A DNA stretch of 64,000 nucleotides, from the NCBI RefSeq assembly GCF_014145675.1, contig NZ_JACGZW010000006.1, positions 434,001-498,000 of the forward strand, read 5' to 3'. Below, one piece after another: positions 33,780 to 41,389 of the stretch. Position numbers and translations under genes: made by a program. The notes below the pieces were generated by a model. It saw only the letters and a list, made by a program, of their open reading frames with translations. It made no database searches and was not told the origin of the DNA. Each line of letters begins with the position of its first letter. Within the stretch, counting starts at the first letter, position 1. The DNA comes from Amycolatopsis dendrobii. Its GTDB lineage: Bacteria > Actinomycetota > Actinomycetes > Mycobacteriales > Pseudonocardiaceae.

Positions 33780-34661
33780 ATGAACGCCCCGCACACTCTC
33801 CGCGCCTTCGTCGCACGCCGCCCGATCGCCACCTTTTTCTCGCTCGCCATCGCACTGAGCTGGCTCGCGTGGCTCCCTTACGTACTCTCGGACAACGGCC
33901 TCGGCATCGTCCACTTCGGATTCCCGCCGGTACTCGGCACCACGCAGATCCTCGGCATGCTCCCCGGCGCATACCTCGGCCCGATCTTCTCCGCGTTCCT
34001 CGTCACCGCACTCGCCGAGGGCCGCCCCGGACTGCGCGCGTGGGTCGGCCGATTGCTGCGATGGCGGGTGAACTGGCGCTGGTACGCACTCGCGCTCTTC
34101 GCTGTCCCCGTCGTGCTGACGCTCTCCAGCCTGCCGTTCGCCGGCGCGTTCCGGGCCCCTGCCGCGTCACTGATCCTGGTGTGGGTCTTGGGTTTCGTGC
34201 TCCAGGTGATCACCACCGGCCTCGCCGAAGAACCTGGCTGGCGTGATTTCGCCCTGCCGCATTTGCAGCCGAAGTACGGCCCGTTGCGCGGCACGCTGAT
34301 CCTCGGTCCATTGTGGGGCGTCTGGCATTTGCCGTTGTTCTTCACCGAATGGGGCCATTGGCCGGACGTGACGGTCTGGTCGGTGCTGGAGTTCGTCGGG
34401 ACCGCCATCGCGATCAGCTTCGTGATGACCTGGGTGTTCAACCGCAGTGGAGAAAGCCTGCCGATCGCACTGCTGCTGCACGCCGGGATCAACAACTACC
34501 TGTCGGTCGCGTGGGCCGAACTGTTCCCCAATACGGACCCGAAACTCGCCGAGCACCTGCTGTTCGCCGCGTTCACTGCGGCCGCGCTGATCGTGGCCGC
34601 CGCGACCAAGGGCCGTCTGGGCTATCCCAGCCGAGCGCGCGAGCTGCAGGCCGTTCAGTAG
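33780..34661 (+). CDS. CPBP-family intramembrane metalloprotease
   Basis: A 293-residue membrane protein with about eight helices. The ABI/CPBP motifs are present: EExxxR as Glu150-Glu151...Arg155 in AEEPGWRD, the second motif WGVWHLPLF with His183, and the third LLHAGIN with His234. The class includes CAAX prenyl proteases and bacteriocin-immunity or signalling proteases. ATG 33780 follows AAAGGA. Position beside the kinase pair suggests induction by it. Substrate unknown. Confidence 0.88.
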   Translation: MNAPHTLRAFVARRPIATFFSLAIALSWLAWLPYVLSDNGLGIVHFGFPPVLGTTQILGMLPGAYLGPIFSAFLVTALAEGRPGLRAWVGRLLRWRVNWRWYALALFAVPVVLTLSSLPFAGAFRAPAASLILVWVLGFVLQVITTGLAEEPGWRDFALPHLQPKYGPLRGTLILGPLWGVWHLPLFFTEWGHWPDVTVWSVLEFVGTAIAISFVMTWVFNRSGESLPIALLLHAGINNYLSVAWAELFPNTDPKLAEHLLFAAFTAAALIVAAATKGRLGYPSRARELQAVQ

Positions 34662-35449
34662 TAAATCTGCCCGGGAACGCCACCGCCGGCCGCGATGGCG
34701 TCTCCGTTGATCGCCACGCTGCGCGGGGACGCCAGGAACGCCACCACGTCCGCTACCTCGGCCGCCGTCACCAACCGCCCGATGCTCACTCCCGCCGCGA
34801 TGCTGTTTTCCAGCTCCGCCACGGAAATTCCCCGCGCCGCGGCGATCTCGGCGAACTTCTCCGGCGTCCGCTCGGTCACGGTGTACCCCGGATGCACGAC
34901 CGTCACGGCGATTCCCTGCGGCCCCAGTTCGTCGGCGAGATTCTTGGTCATCGCCGCGACCGCGACGTTGCGAATCGACCCGAACGTCGAACTGGCCAGC
35001 CGCGCGTTGAGCCCGCTGACGTTCACGATCCGGCCCCAGCCGCGCTCCCGCATCCCCGGCGCGAGCGCCCGGGCGCACCGGAGGTAGCCGAGCACTTTGG
35101 TCTCGATCTCGAGGCGCAGGTCTTCGTCGCGCAGTTCGTCGAGCGGCGTCCGAACCCCGCTGGACGCCGGTGCCGCGCAGTTGACCAGCACGTCCGCCGC
35201 CCCGAACTCCGCCTTGACCCGCTCCGCCATCGCCGCGACCGCTGCGTCGTCGGTAGTGTCCGTCGGAACCGCGACGACCTTCGTGCCATGCCTGCCGAGG
35301 CTTTCCGCCGCGGCAGCAAGCGCTTCGACGTCCCGGGCGACGAGCGCGAGGGCCGCCCCCTCCGCCGCGAGCACCTCCGCAACCGCCAGCCCGATCCCGC
35401 GGTTGGCCCCCGTGACGACCGCGCACTTGCCTTTCAACCCGAGATCCAC
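34655..35449 (-). CDS. short-chain dehydrogenase/reductase-like protein with altered active site
   Basis: A 264-residue Rossmann protein. The nucleotide motif TGANRGIG (13-20), the NCAAP region and Ser145 in NVSGL are normal. The catalytic Tyr-x3-Lys is replaced by Phe156-Gly-Ser-Ile-Arg160 (STFGSIRNVAVAAMTK), read directly from TTC and CGC codons. Some annotated SDRs share an FGSxR pattern, so it may be a subfamily with a different mechanism or a binding protein. It starts with GTG, 16 bp downstream of the LysR-type effector-domain gene. Confidence 0.85.
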   Translation of the reverse strand: MDLGLKGKCAVVTGANRGIGLAVAEVLAAEGAALALVARDVEALAAAAESLGRHGTKVVAVPTDTTDDAAVAAMAERVKAEFGAADVLVNCAAPASSGVRTPLDELRDEDLRLEIETKVLGYLRCARALAPGMRERGWGRIVNVSGLNARLASSTFGSIRNVAVAAMTKNLADELGPQGIAVTVVHPGYTVTERTPEKFAEIAAARGISVAELENSIAAGVSIGRLVTAAEVADVVAFLASPRSVAINGDAIAAGGGVPGQIYY

Positions 35450-35465
35450 GGCAACTCCCTGAACG

Positions 35466-36194
35466 TCAACGACGACGGCGAGGCTTACCGCGCCCGCCAG
35501 ACTTGGGCACGCTCCGGCGACGGTCCGGTTCGCGCTGCTTCTTCTTCGCCGGCGCCGCCTTGCCCGTCTTCGCCTGCGTTTCCTGCTGTCCGCGAGTGCT
35601 GTTCACCGTGCGCCCGCGAACGATCCCGATGAACTGCTCCACGAGATCGCTGGTCTCGCCTTCCGGCCAGGACAACGCGACGCGCGACTGCGGTGCGTCC
35701 TCGACCGGCCGATAGGTGAGGTCACGCCGATGGTGCAACCGGGCAAGCGACTGCGGCACCATCAGCACACCGACGCCCGCCGCCACCAGCTCGATCGCGT
35801 CGCCAGTCGTCGCCGGCCGCTCCAGCGCAGGCTTGCCCGGCAGTTGCTCCCAGCCGAGCGCGTCGTCGAGCGGATGCAGCACGAGTTCGTCCGCGAGGTC
35901 CGCAATGGACACTTCGTCGGCCGCCGCGACCAGGTGATCCTTGGGCACGACGACCACCGTGGTCTCGGTGTAGAGCGGGATCGCGTGCAACCCGTCGCGG
36001 TTCTCGGACAGCCGCAGCAGAGCCGCGTCCACCCCACCCTCGCGAACGACGTCGGCGGCCTCGGCGGCCTCGACCGCGACCAGGTCAAGCGGCACTTCGG
36101 GATTGCGTTCGCCCCAGATCCGGACCCACTTCGCGGGGGTCGCACCCGGAACGTAGGCGAGCCGGAACGCCGAGGCCTGGTCGGCTCCTGTCAC
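35466..36194 (-). CDS. LysR-type effector-binding-domain protein without HTH, with basic tail
   Basis: A 242-residue protein. Residues 8-190 form the periplasmic-binding-protein-like effector domain of LysR regulators (FRLAYVPGATPAKWVRIWGE; DAIELVAAGVGVLMVPQSLA), but no N-terminal winged helix precedes it. The C-terminal 45 residues are Lys/Arg-rich (PAKKKQREPDRRR ... GKPRRRR) and could bind nucleic acid. It starts with GTG and is divergent from the DUF5997 gene across 44 bp. That pairing suggests a linked role, which I cannot name. Confidence 0.82.
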   Translation of the reverse strand: MTGADQASAFRLAYVPGATPAKWVRIWGERNPEVPLDLVAVEAAEAADVVREGGVDAALLRLSENRDGLHAIPLYTETTVVVVPKDHLVAAADEVSIADLADELVLHPLDDALGWEQLPGKPALERPATTGDAIELVAAGVGVLMVPQSLARLHHRRDLTYRPVEDAPQSRVALSWPEGETSDLVEQFIGIVRGRTVNSTRGQQETQAKTGKAAPAKKKQREPDRRRSVPKSGGRGKPRRRR

Positions 36195-36238
36195 GTGGCA
36201 AGGCTACCGGCGCGGGGTCGCCGGTTACGCTGGTGGGC

Positions 36239-36613
36239 ATGACGGCGCAGAAGACCCCCCAGACCATGAAGCCGGCGACGGCAGCGAAGAAGCTGGGCGT
36301 CTACCTCGAAGCGACCCCCGCAGAGTTCCGCGCGGGCGCCGTCTCGCGCGACGAGCTGAACGCCCTGCAGACCGACCCGCCGGAATGGCTCCGCGACCTG
36401 CGCCGCAACGGCCCGCACCCGCGTCCCGTGGTGGCGGCGAAACTGGGAGTCTCCATCGGCGGCCTGGCCAGGGGCGGTGTCACCGAAGCCCTGACGACGG
36501 ACCAGATCGAGGCCCTGAAAGCAGACAACCCCGCCTGGCTGCAACGCGAACGCGAAACCCAAGCCGAAGTCCGCCGCGAAGCCGCCCGCTTGAACGCGGA
36601 AAAGAACGACTAG
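36239..36613 (+). CDS. DUF5997-family protein
   Basis: A 124-residue helical protein matching the actinobacterial DUF5997 pattern: KPATAAKKLGVYLEATPAEF, then PPEWLRDLRRNGPHPRPVVA and KLGVSIGGLARGGVTEALT. The middle part has an HTH-like look but no assigned role. ATG 36239 is chosen over a GTG two codons upstream. It is divergent from the LysR-effector-domain gene. A palindrome-rich gap follows. Confidence 0.78.
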   Translation: MTAQKTPQTMKPATAAKKLGVYLEATPAEFRAGAVSRDELNALQTDPPEWLRDLRRNGPHPRPVVAAKLGVSIGGLARGGVTEALTTDQIEALKADNPAWLQRERETQAEVRREAARLNAEKND

Positions 36614-36648
36614 CCCGTCCACTTCGGACCTCGCCGCTTTTCGACGCC

Positions 36649-36694
36649 GTGAGGGAACCCCGAGGAACTCTGATTCCCTCGGGGTTCCCCTCAT
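36649..36694. repeat. palindrome, family 1 (diverged)
   Basis: GTGAGGGAACCCCGAGG and CCTCGGGGTTCCCCTCA are near-perfect complementary arms around AACTCTGATTC. The centre CTCTGATTCCC is the family core with small changes; the left arm lacks one G. Confidence 0.7.
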
Positions 36695-36707
36695 GCCCCT
36701 CCACCAG

Positions 36708-36758
36708 CCGTGAGGGGCCCCTTCACGGCCCTCGATTCCCTCAAGGTGCCCTTCACAG
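36708..36758. repeat. decayed family-1 palindrome
   Basis: CCGTGAGGGGCCCCTTCACGG resembles the outer arms of the repeat at 26188, and CGATTCCCTCAAGG resembles its right core arm, but the left core arm is missing. It looks like a partly deleted copy. Confidence 0.5.
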
Positions 36759-36783
36759 ACCGCCGCCCAACACCCGCCCGGTT

Positions 36784-36868
36784 GCGCCCCAATGTGGCAT
36801 TGGGTGCGCCACACGCACCGAACGCCACATTGGGTGCATCCCACGCACCCAATGCCACATTGGGGCGC
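36784..36868. repeat. composite palindrome with 25-bp perfect inverted repeat
   Basis: The 25-base left arm (36784-36808) is exactly complementary to the right arm (36844-36868). Each arm contains CCCAATGTGGCATTGGG, itself nearly palindromic, and a third partial copy lies between them (36816-36838). The unit could fold into one long hairpin or a clover. Confidence 0.8.
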
Positions 36869-36988
36869 TAACCGCACCCCGCCTCACCTCACGCACCCAC
36901 ACACCCAAGCCGCGCAACAAACCGCAGCCACTGCACCCACCCATCGAGGCACCCAGCCCTCCCCCAACCCCGATACAAAGCCGCCCTG

Positions 36989-37045
36989 CGGTTCGGGGGT
37001 GCTTGTCAAGGCATCTTTCCCGCCTTGACAAGCACCCCCGAACCG
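36989..37045. repeat. palindrome, family 2 (TTGTCAAGGC arms, ATCTTTCCC loop)
   Basis: Perfect 24-base arms (36989-37012 and 37022-37045) flank the 9-base loop ATCTTTCCC. The same inner arm and nearly the same loop, in reverse orientation, occur at 44070-44124. It lies downstream of the convergent response-regulator gene and may terminate transcription from both sides. Confidence 0.85.
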
Positions 37046-37116
37046 TCAGCACAATGAGCTAACGGGGTGCCCCACGCCACCAAAGGCCCGATGTCGCCCG
37101 CCAGGGCGACGAGCAG

Positions 37117-37725
37117 TCACAACCACCCCCGCTCCTCAGCAACCCGAACCGCCCCCATCCGGTTCCGGGCCCCGGTCTTCGCAATAGCCCCGGACAAATA
37201 ATTCCGAACCGTCCCCTCGGACAAATACAGACTCCCGGCGATCTCCGCCACCGATCCCCCGCCCCGAGCCGCGATCAACACATCCCGCTCCCGCGCGGTC
37301 AACGGCGATTCCCCAGCAGCCAAAGTAGCCACCGCCAAGGCCGGATCCACCACTCGCTCCCCCGTCATCACCCGCCGAATAGCATCCCCCAACGCCTCAG
37401 CAGGCGCGTCCTTAACCACAAACCCGACCGCCCCAGCCTCCATAGCCCGCCGCAAATACCCAGCCCGCCCGAACGTCGTCAAAACAACCACCCGGCACCC
37501 AGGCACCTGCTCCGCCAAAACCGCGGCCGCAGCCAACCCGTCCAACCCGGGCATCTCGATATCCAGCAACGCAACATCCGGCCGATGCTCAAGCGCCGCC
37601 GCCACCACTTCGTCCCCCCGCCCCACCTGCGCGACCACCTCGAAGTCGTCCTCAAGATCAAGCAAGGTCCCCAACGCCTGCCGCACCAACGCCTGATCAT
37701 CCGCGAGCAACAACCGAATAGTCAC
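37117..37725 (-). CDS. NarL-type response regulator
   Basis: A 202-residue DesR/NarL-like regulator: receiver at 1-120 (LLLADDQALV, phospho-Asp55 in ALLDIEMPG, Lys in FVVKDAPA) and LuxR HTH at about 138-195 (LTARERDVLIAARGGGSVAE, LSEGTVRNYLSGAI). It starts with GTG at 37725, overlapping the kinase stop (GTGA). It is the last gene of a three-gene operon with the kinase and a membrane protein. Confidence 0.9.
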   Translation of the reverse strand: MTIRLLLADDQALVRQALGTLLDLEDDFEVVAQVGRGDEVVAAALEHRPDVALLDIEMPGLDGLAAAAVLAEQVPGCRVVVLTTFGRAGYLRRAMEAGAVGFVVKDAPAEALGDAIRRVMTGERVVDPALAVATLAAGESPLTARERDVLIAARGGGSVAEIAGSLYLSEGTVRNYLSGAIAKTGARNRMGAVRVAEERGWL

Positions 37726-38786
37726 GCCACACTCACCCGCAACCGCCACCCCCGAGGCCGAACCGGCCCCGCCTCCATTGCCCCACCAGCCGCAGCGACC
37801 CGGTCGCGCAGCCCGGACAGCCCATTCCCCGTACCAATCGCAGAACCGACCCCGTCGTCCCGGATTTCCACGGAAGAACCGGAAACAATCACCACGCAAG
37901 CACTGGCCCGAGAGTGCCGAACCACATTAGTCAACCCCTCCCGAACCACCCACCCGAACAATTCCTGATACGGCCCATCCACCGCAGAGGGAAAATCCGC
38001 CCTGATCCCCGCGGCCCGCAACAATTCCCGGCCCCGCGCAAGCTCCCCGGCGAGCGTCACGTCCCGATACCCGGAAACCGCCGCCCGCACATCCGCCAAC
38101 GCCTGCCGGGACAACTGTTCAACCTCACCGATCTCCTCGGCGACCCGCTCATCCCCCTTGTCCGCGAGCCGCCGGGCGAGATTGCTCTTCACCGTGATCG
38201 CAGTAAGCGAGTGCCCCAAGAGATCGTGCAAATCCCGCGAAATCCGCGACCTTTCAGCGTCGGCAGCCAACCGCTGCACCTCCGCCCGCGCCTGCACCAG
38301 CGCCCGGTTCGCCCGCAACGCCTCCGCGAAAGCGACAACCACCAGCACGGTGAACACCAACGCCGCAGCCTGCGCCCAGCCCGGGTCCGCACCCCACACC
38401 GCCCACGGCATCACCACCGTCGCCGCCGCGGCGACCGGCACGATGACCGCACCCCAGCGCGGCAACCGCGGAACCGCGAGCGAAACCACCACGGCCAGCA
38501 GGTAAAACGCGTTCGCCCGAGCGATCGGCAGCACGACGGCGAACAGCACCGTCAACGCCCCAGTCAGGATCCAGAAACGCCTGCTCCGGAACTGGTAAGC
38601 GGCGACGGCCGCGCCGATGTAGCACGCGCAGAACGCCAGCAGCGCCACCACCGCCGCGGACTGGCCCGCTACCTGGACGAGGACGATCAGCGGGTACACC
38701 AGGAGGCCGGCGTCCAGCACGAGCCGGCGCCAGCCCAGTACCCAGCGTTGCGCGTCGGAATCGGGGCCGCGGTCCACGTCCGGCAC
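37722..38786 (-). CDS. DesK-type sensor histidine kinase
   Basis: A 354-residue kinase with about five to six membrane segments (residues 22-155), a HisKA_3 helix (RSRISRDLHDLLGHSL, phospho-His187) and an ATPase domain (WVVREGLTNVVRHSRAS; GNGLSGLRDRVAAAGG). GTG 38786 lies 1 bp after the stop of the membrane-protein gene, so coupling is tight. The sensor resembles membrane-state sensors of the DesK group. Signal unknown. Confidence 0.9.
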   Translation of the reverse strand: MPDVDRGPDSDAQRWVLGWRRLVLDAGLLVYPLIVLVQVAGQSAAVVALLAFCACYIGAAVAAYQFRSRRFWILTGALTVLFAVVLPIARANAFYLLAVVVSLAVPRLPRWGAVIVPVAAAATVVMPWAVWGADPGWAQAAALVFTVLVVVAFAEALRANRALVQARAEVQRLAADAERSRISRDLHDLLGHSLTAITVKSNLARRLADKGDERVAEEIGEVEQLSRQALADVRAAVSGYRDVTLAGELARGRELLRAAGIRADFPSAVDGPYQELFGWVVREGLTNVVRHSRASACVVIVSGSSVEIRDDGVGSAIGTGNGLSGLRDRVAAAGGAMEAGPVRPRGWRLRVSVA

Positions 38787-38787
38787 G

Positions 38788-39195
38788 CTACTCGGAGAAC
38801 AGCGAACGCACGTGCCGTCCGTTGACCAGGACGACCACCGCCAGCAGCAGTGCCCCGCAGACGCCCTGCTCAAGCCGGACCCACAGCGGCAGAAAGCCCG
38901 GAATCGACACGATGACGATGATCGCAACCGTCATCACCGCCGAAACGATCCGGAGCCGCAGCAGCCCTCGTTTCGACCCGCGAGCCGCGCTTCTCGCGAA
39001 CAGGAACGTGAGCAGCGCGCTGGCCGCCACGATCGTGGCCCGGACCCAGACGACGTCGGTGACCATCGACGGGTCGTCGCGGAGCAGGAAGATGGCGCCG
39101 AGGGTGAGCACGCTCAGCGCCAGGTAAGCCCCGGTGAGGACGCGGACTGTCTTGATCCGGGGGTGTTCGGAAACCGTTGCGGAACGGGAGTCCAT
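38788..39195 (-). CDS. small membrane protein upstream of kinase
   Basis: A 135-residue protein with four predicted helices (TGAYLALSVLTLGAIFLL; ATIVAASALLTFLFA; IVSAVMTVAIIVIVSIPGFL; GALLLAVVVLVNG). ATG 39195 has AAAGGA before it. It leads the operon with the kinase and regulator and may be part of the sensory unit. I do not recognise a family beyond that. Confidence 0.8.
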   Translation of the reverse strand: MDSRSATVSEHPRIKTVRVLTGAYLALSVLTLGAIFLLRDDPSMVTDVVWVRATIVAASALLTFLFARSAARGSKRGLLRLRIVSAVMTVAIIVIVSIPGFLPLWVRLEQGVCGALLLAVVVLVNGRHVRSLFSE

Positions 39196-39339
39196 GACTG
39201 TCCTTTCCAGACCGTGAATCGGCCCGGAGGATCCGGCGCCGCTTGCCCGTCCCATGGTGGTGCGGACGGGCAAGCGAGCCGTAGTGTCACCGCGCACCGG
39301 TGCGCGATGACATTTGTCAGAACCCGGTCATCCGCGCCG

Positions 39340-40293
39340 TCAGCGGGCAGCCGTGAGCTTCGGCCCGATCGCCGCGCCCGCGACCACGAGCACGGCGCCG
39401 AGGATGAGCAGATACGCGCCGAGGCCGATCTTCGACAGGTCCTCGTAGAACATCGCGACGATGCCCGCGATGTGGAAGAGCAGCATGACGGTGGCCCGGC
39501 CCGCGAAGACGGTGCGGTACCACCAGAAGTTCGGCGGGGTGAGTTCCTTGCGGCGAATCCCGCTGAACCAGTACGCGGACTTCTTCGTGCGCAGCGCGCC
39601 GAGCGTCCACGGGAGGGTCGACAGCAATGTCGCGGCGATCAAGAGGAAGGCGAGGAACCGTACGTACATCGCGGCGAAGCTGTCCATGCCGGACGTCATC
39701 TTGCTGAAGGCGTCGATGAAGGTGACCGAGGCGGTTTGGGAGCCAAGGGTGAAGGTGACCCAGGGGACGAAGAGGGCGACGACCTCGAGGATGCCGCCGA
39801 GAGCTACCGGAATCGCGCCGAGCCCCGCGGTGGTGAGCGGCTGGTTCTGGGGCAGGAAGCCCTGGCCGGGCTGGGGTGCGGCGTAACCGGCTCCCGGCTG
39901 CTGGGGCGGGTAGCCCGGTTGTTGTGCTGGATAACCCGATTGGCCCGGGTAGGCGGCCTGGCCCGGGTACTGCTGGCCTGGGTAGGACTGGCCCGGCTGG
40001 AACTGACCGGATTGCGGTTGCCCCGGGTACTGCGCCTGTCCAGGCTGCCCGGGGTACTGCCCCGGCTGCGGCTGCCCGGCTTGCCCCGGATACGAACCCG
40101 GCGCGGGCTGGCCCGGGTACTGCTGCCCGTACTGCGGAGACTGCCCCGGCTGCTGCGGATAGCCCGGCTGAGCTGCGGGCTGCTGCGGATACCCGGACCC
40201 GGCGCCCGGCGGAGGCGCCTGCCATCCCGGCGGGACCGCACCCGGCTCCTGCGGCGTGCCCGGCTGCTCCTGTGGACCCCCTGAGGTACTCAT
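39340..40293 (-). CDS. membrane protein with long Gln/Pro/Gly/Tyr-rich N-terminal domain
   Basis: A 317-residue protein. Residues 1-150 are low-complexity with many PGQ, YPGQ and YPQQP units, probably disordered and cytoplasmic. From about 160 there are four hydrophobic segments (AIPVALGGILEVVALFVPWV; RFLAFLLIAATLLSTLPW; MLLFHIAGIVAMFY; YLLILGAVLVVAGAAIG). The layout is common in actinomycetes, but the function is unknown. ATG 40293 begins MSTSGGPQEQ. The repeats are encoded by varied synonymous codons. Confidence 0.78.
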   Translation of the reverse strand: MSTSGGPQEQPGTPQEPGAVPPGWQAPPPGAGSGYPQQPAAQPGYPQQPGQSPQYGQQYPGQPAPGSYPGQAGQPQPGQYPGQPGQAQYPGQPQSGQFQPGQSYPGQQYPGQAAYPGQSGYPAQQPGYPPQQPGAGYAAPQPGQGFLPQNQPLTTAGLGAIPVALGGILEVVALFVPWVTFTLGSQTASVTFIDAFSKMTSGMDSFAAMYVRFLAFLLIAATLLSTLPWTLGALRTKKSAYWFSGIRRKELTPPNFWWYRTVFAGRATVMLLFHIAGIVAMFYEDLSKIGLGAYLLILGAVLVVAGAAIGPKLTAAR

Positions 40294-40614
40294 GGCCGCC
40301 GATGGTAACTGCCGCACCGACGCGGTGAACGGCGAAATTCCGGCTCGGCCATGACAAGTCCGCACAACGGGACCGATCGGCGCCCCGAGCACCGCACAAC
40401 AGACCCGCTGACCAGGCCGATCACGGAAGTCGCGCCCGGAAACCGGGACCGCCGAGCTGTCGCGTGACCCGACCGCACCGAGCCCGCCGCCGGAGGAGAA
40501 CACCTCCACCCGGCGGTCCCGCGCCATTCCGCGGATCGCGCGGCGCACCCAGCCACACACCCTGCCCGCGCCACGCACCCAGGCGCAGCGCGGACCGGAC
40601 TCACCTCGGCACAG
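40294..40614. other. intergenic region, no gene seen
   Basis: This 321-bp gap lies between the start of the Gln/Pro-rich membrane gene and the stop of the hydrolase gene, both on the minus strand. Open frames here lack ribosome sites and have no family resemblance. It should hold the membrane gene's promoter; I see no convincing palindrome. Confidence 0.5.
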
Positions 40615-41304
40615 TCACCGTGCAGCGCGCAGGATCAGGTTCGCCACCGCCTCCGGCTGCGAAACCAGTACCGCGTGCGAAGCGCCCTCCACCTCGACGG
40701 CCTCCGCATTCGCGCGTTCCGCCATGAAGCGCTGCGCCGCGGCGGGAATGTTCTTGTCCGCGGTCGGGATCAGGCTGTACACCGGCAAGTCCTTCCACGC
40801 CGGTGCGGGCGAGGCCTCGTCAAGGGCCGCCGCGGCGATCGGGCGTTGGCCTGCTGCCATCTGGCTGGCCTGCGCGGCCGGGACGTCCGCCGCGAACTGC
40901 TGGTGGAACAGGTCTTGCCGGACGTAGAGGTCGACGCCGTTCGGCAGGGCGACCTGCTCCAATGTCTCGCCCAGGGTCCCGCCGGGGAACTTGCCGGCCA
41001 GTTCGCCCGCGCTTTCGCCCTCGTCCGGGAGGAAGCCGGCGATGTAGACCAGCGCCTGCACCCGGCGGTGCCCCTTCGCGGCGGCCGAGATCACCGAGCC
41101 GCCGTAGGAGTGGCCGGCCAGGACGATCGGGCCCTCGATGCTGTCCAGCAGAGACCGCACGTAGGCGGCGTCCTCGGCGACACCGCGCAGCGGGTTCGCC
41201 GCGGCGATCACCCGGTGCCCGGCGGCTCGCAACCGCTCGATCTCCCCGTTCCAGCTGGACGAATCCGCGAACGCACCGTGCACCAGAACGACAGTGGCAG
41301 TCAT
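40615..41304 (-). CDS. alpha/beta-hydrolase, esterase-like
   Basis: A 229-residue alpha/beta-hydrolase. VLVHGAFADSSSW (7-19) is the oxyanion strand, the nucleophile Ser66 is in GHSYGG, and the catalytic His is in EGASHAVLVS near the end. It belongs to the EstC/salicylate-esterase-like group of small hydrolases. ATG 41304 follows GGAGGACC. A perfect 17-bp palindrome lies 39 bp upstream. It has no signal peptide. Confidence 0.88.
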   Translation of the reverse strand: MTATVVLVHGAFADSSSWNGEIERLRAAGHRVIAAANPLRGVAEDAAYVRSLLDSIEGPIVLAGHSYGGSVISAAAKGHRRVQALVYIAGFLPDEGESAGELAGKFPGGTLGETLEQVALPNGVDLYVRQDLFHQQFAADVPAAQASQMAAGQRPIAAAALDEASPAPAWKDLPVYSLIPTADKNIPAAAQRFMAERANAEAVEVEGASHAVLVSQPEAVANLILRAAR

Positions 41305-41342
41305 GAGGTCCTCCTCAGAGAAAGTTCCGAACGGGACCAACA

Positions 41343-41359
41343 GTACAACTAAGTTGTAC
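41343..41359. promoter_or_regulatory. perfect palindrome GTACAACT-A-AGTTGTAC upstream of hydrolase gene
   Basis: An 8+1+8 perfect palindrome lies 39-55 bp upstream of the hydrolase start, in a promoter position. The form is typical of TetR-type operators. No TetR gene is adjacent; the neighbouring regulator is AraC-type, so the protein acting here may be encoded elsewhere. A weaker CGCAA...TTGCG pair follows. Confidence 0.58.
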
Positions 41360-41389
41360 GCAATCAAGTTGCGCGTGATGAGATCTGGG

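Larger units (their letters stand above)
36614..37116. other. 503-bp non-coding gap packed with palindromic repeats
   Basis: No credible gene is present. From left to right: a family-1 palindrome (36649-36694), a decayed relative (36708-36758), a composite palindrome with a 25-bp perfect inverted repeat (36784-36868), a C-rich simple stretch (36880-36985), and a family-2 palindrome (36989-37045). It separates the DUF5997 gene from a convergent response-regulator gene. Confidence 0.75.

Noticed and set aside
36880..36985. CRISPR-like or minisatellite array in the C/A-rich stretch
   Set aside because: No regular repeat-spacer unit; only simple CACCCA-type enrichment.
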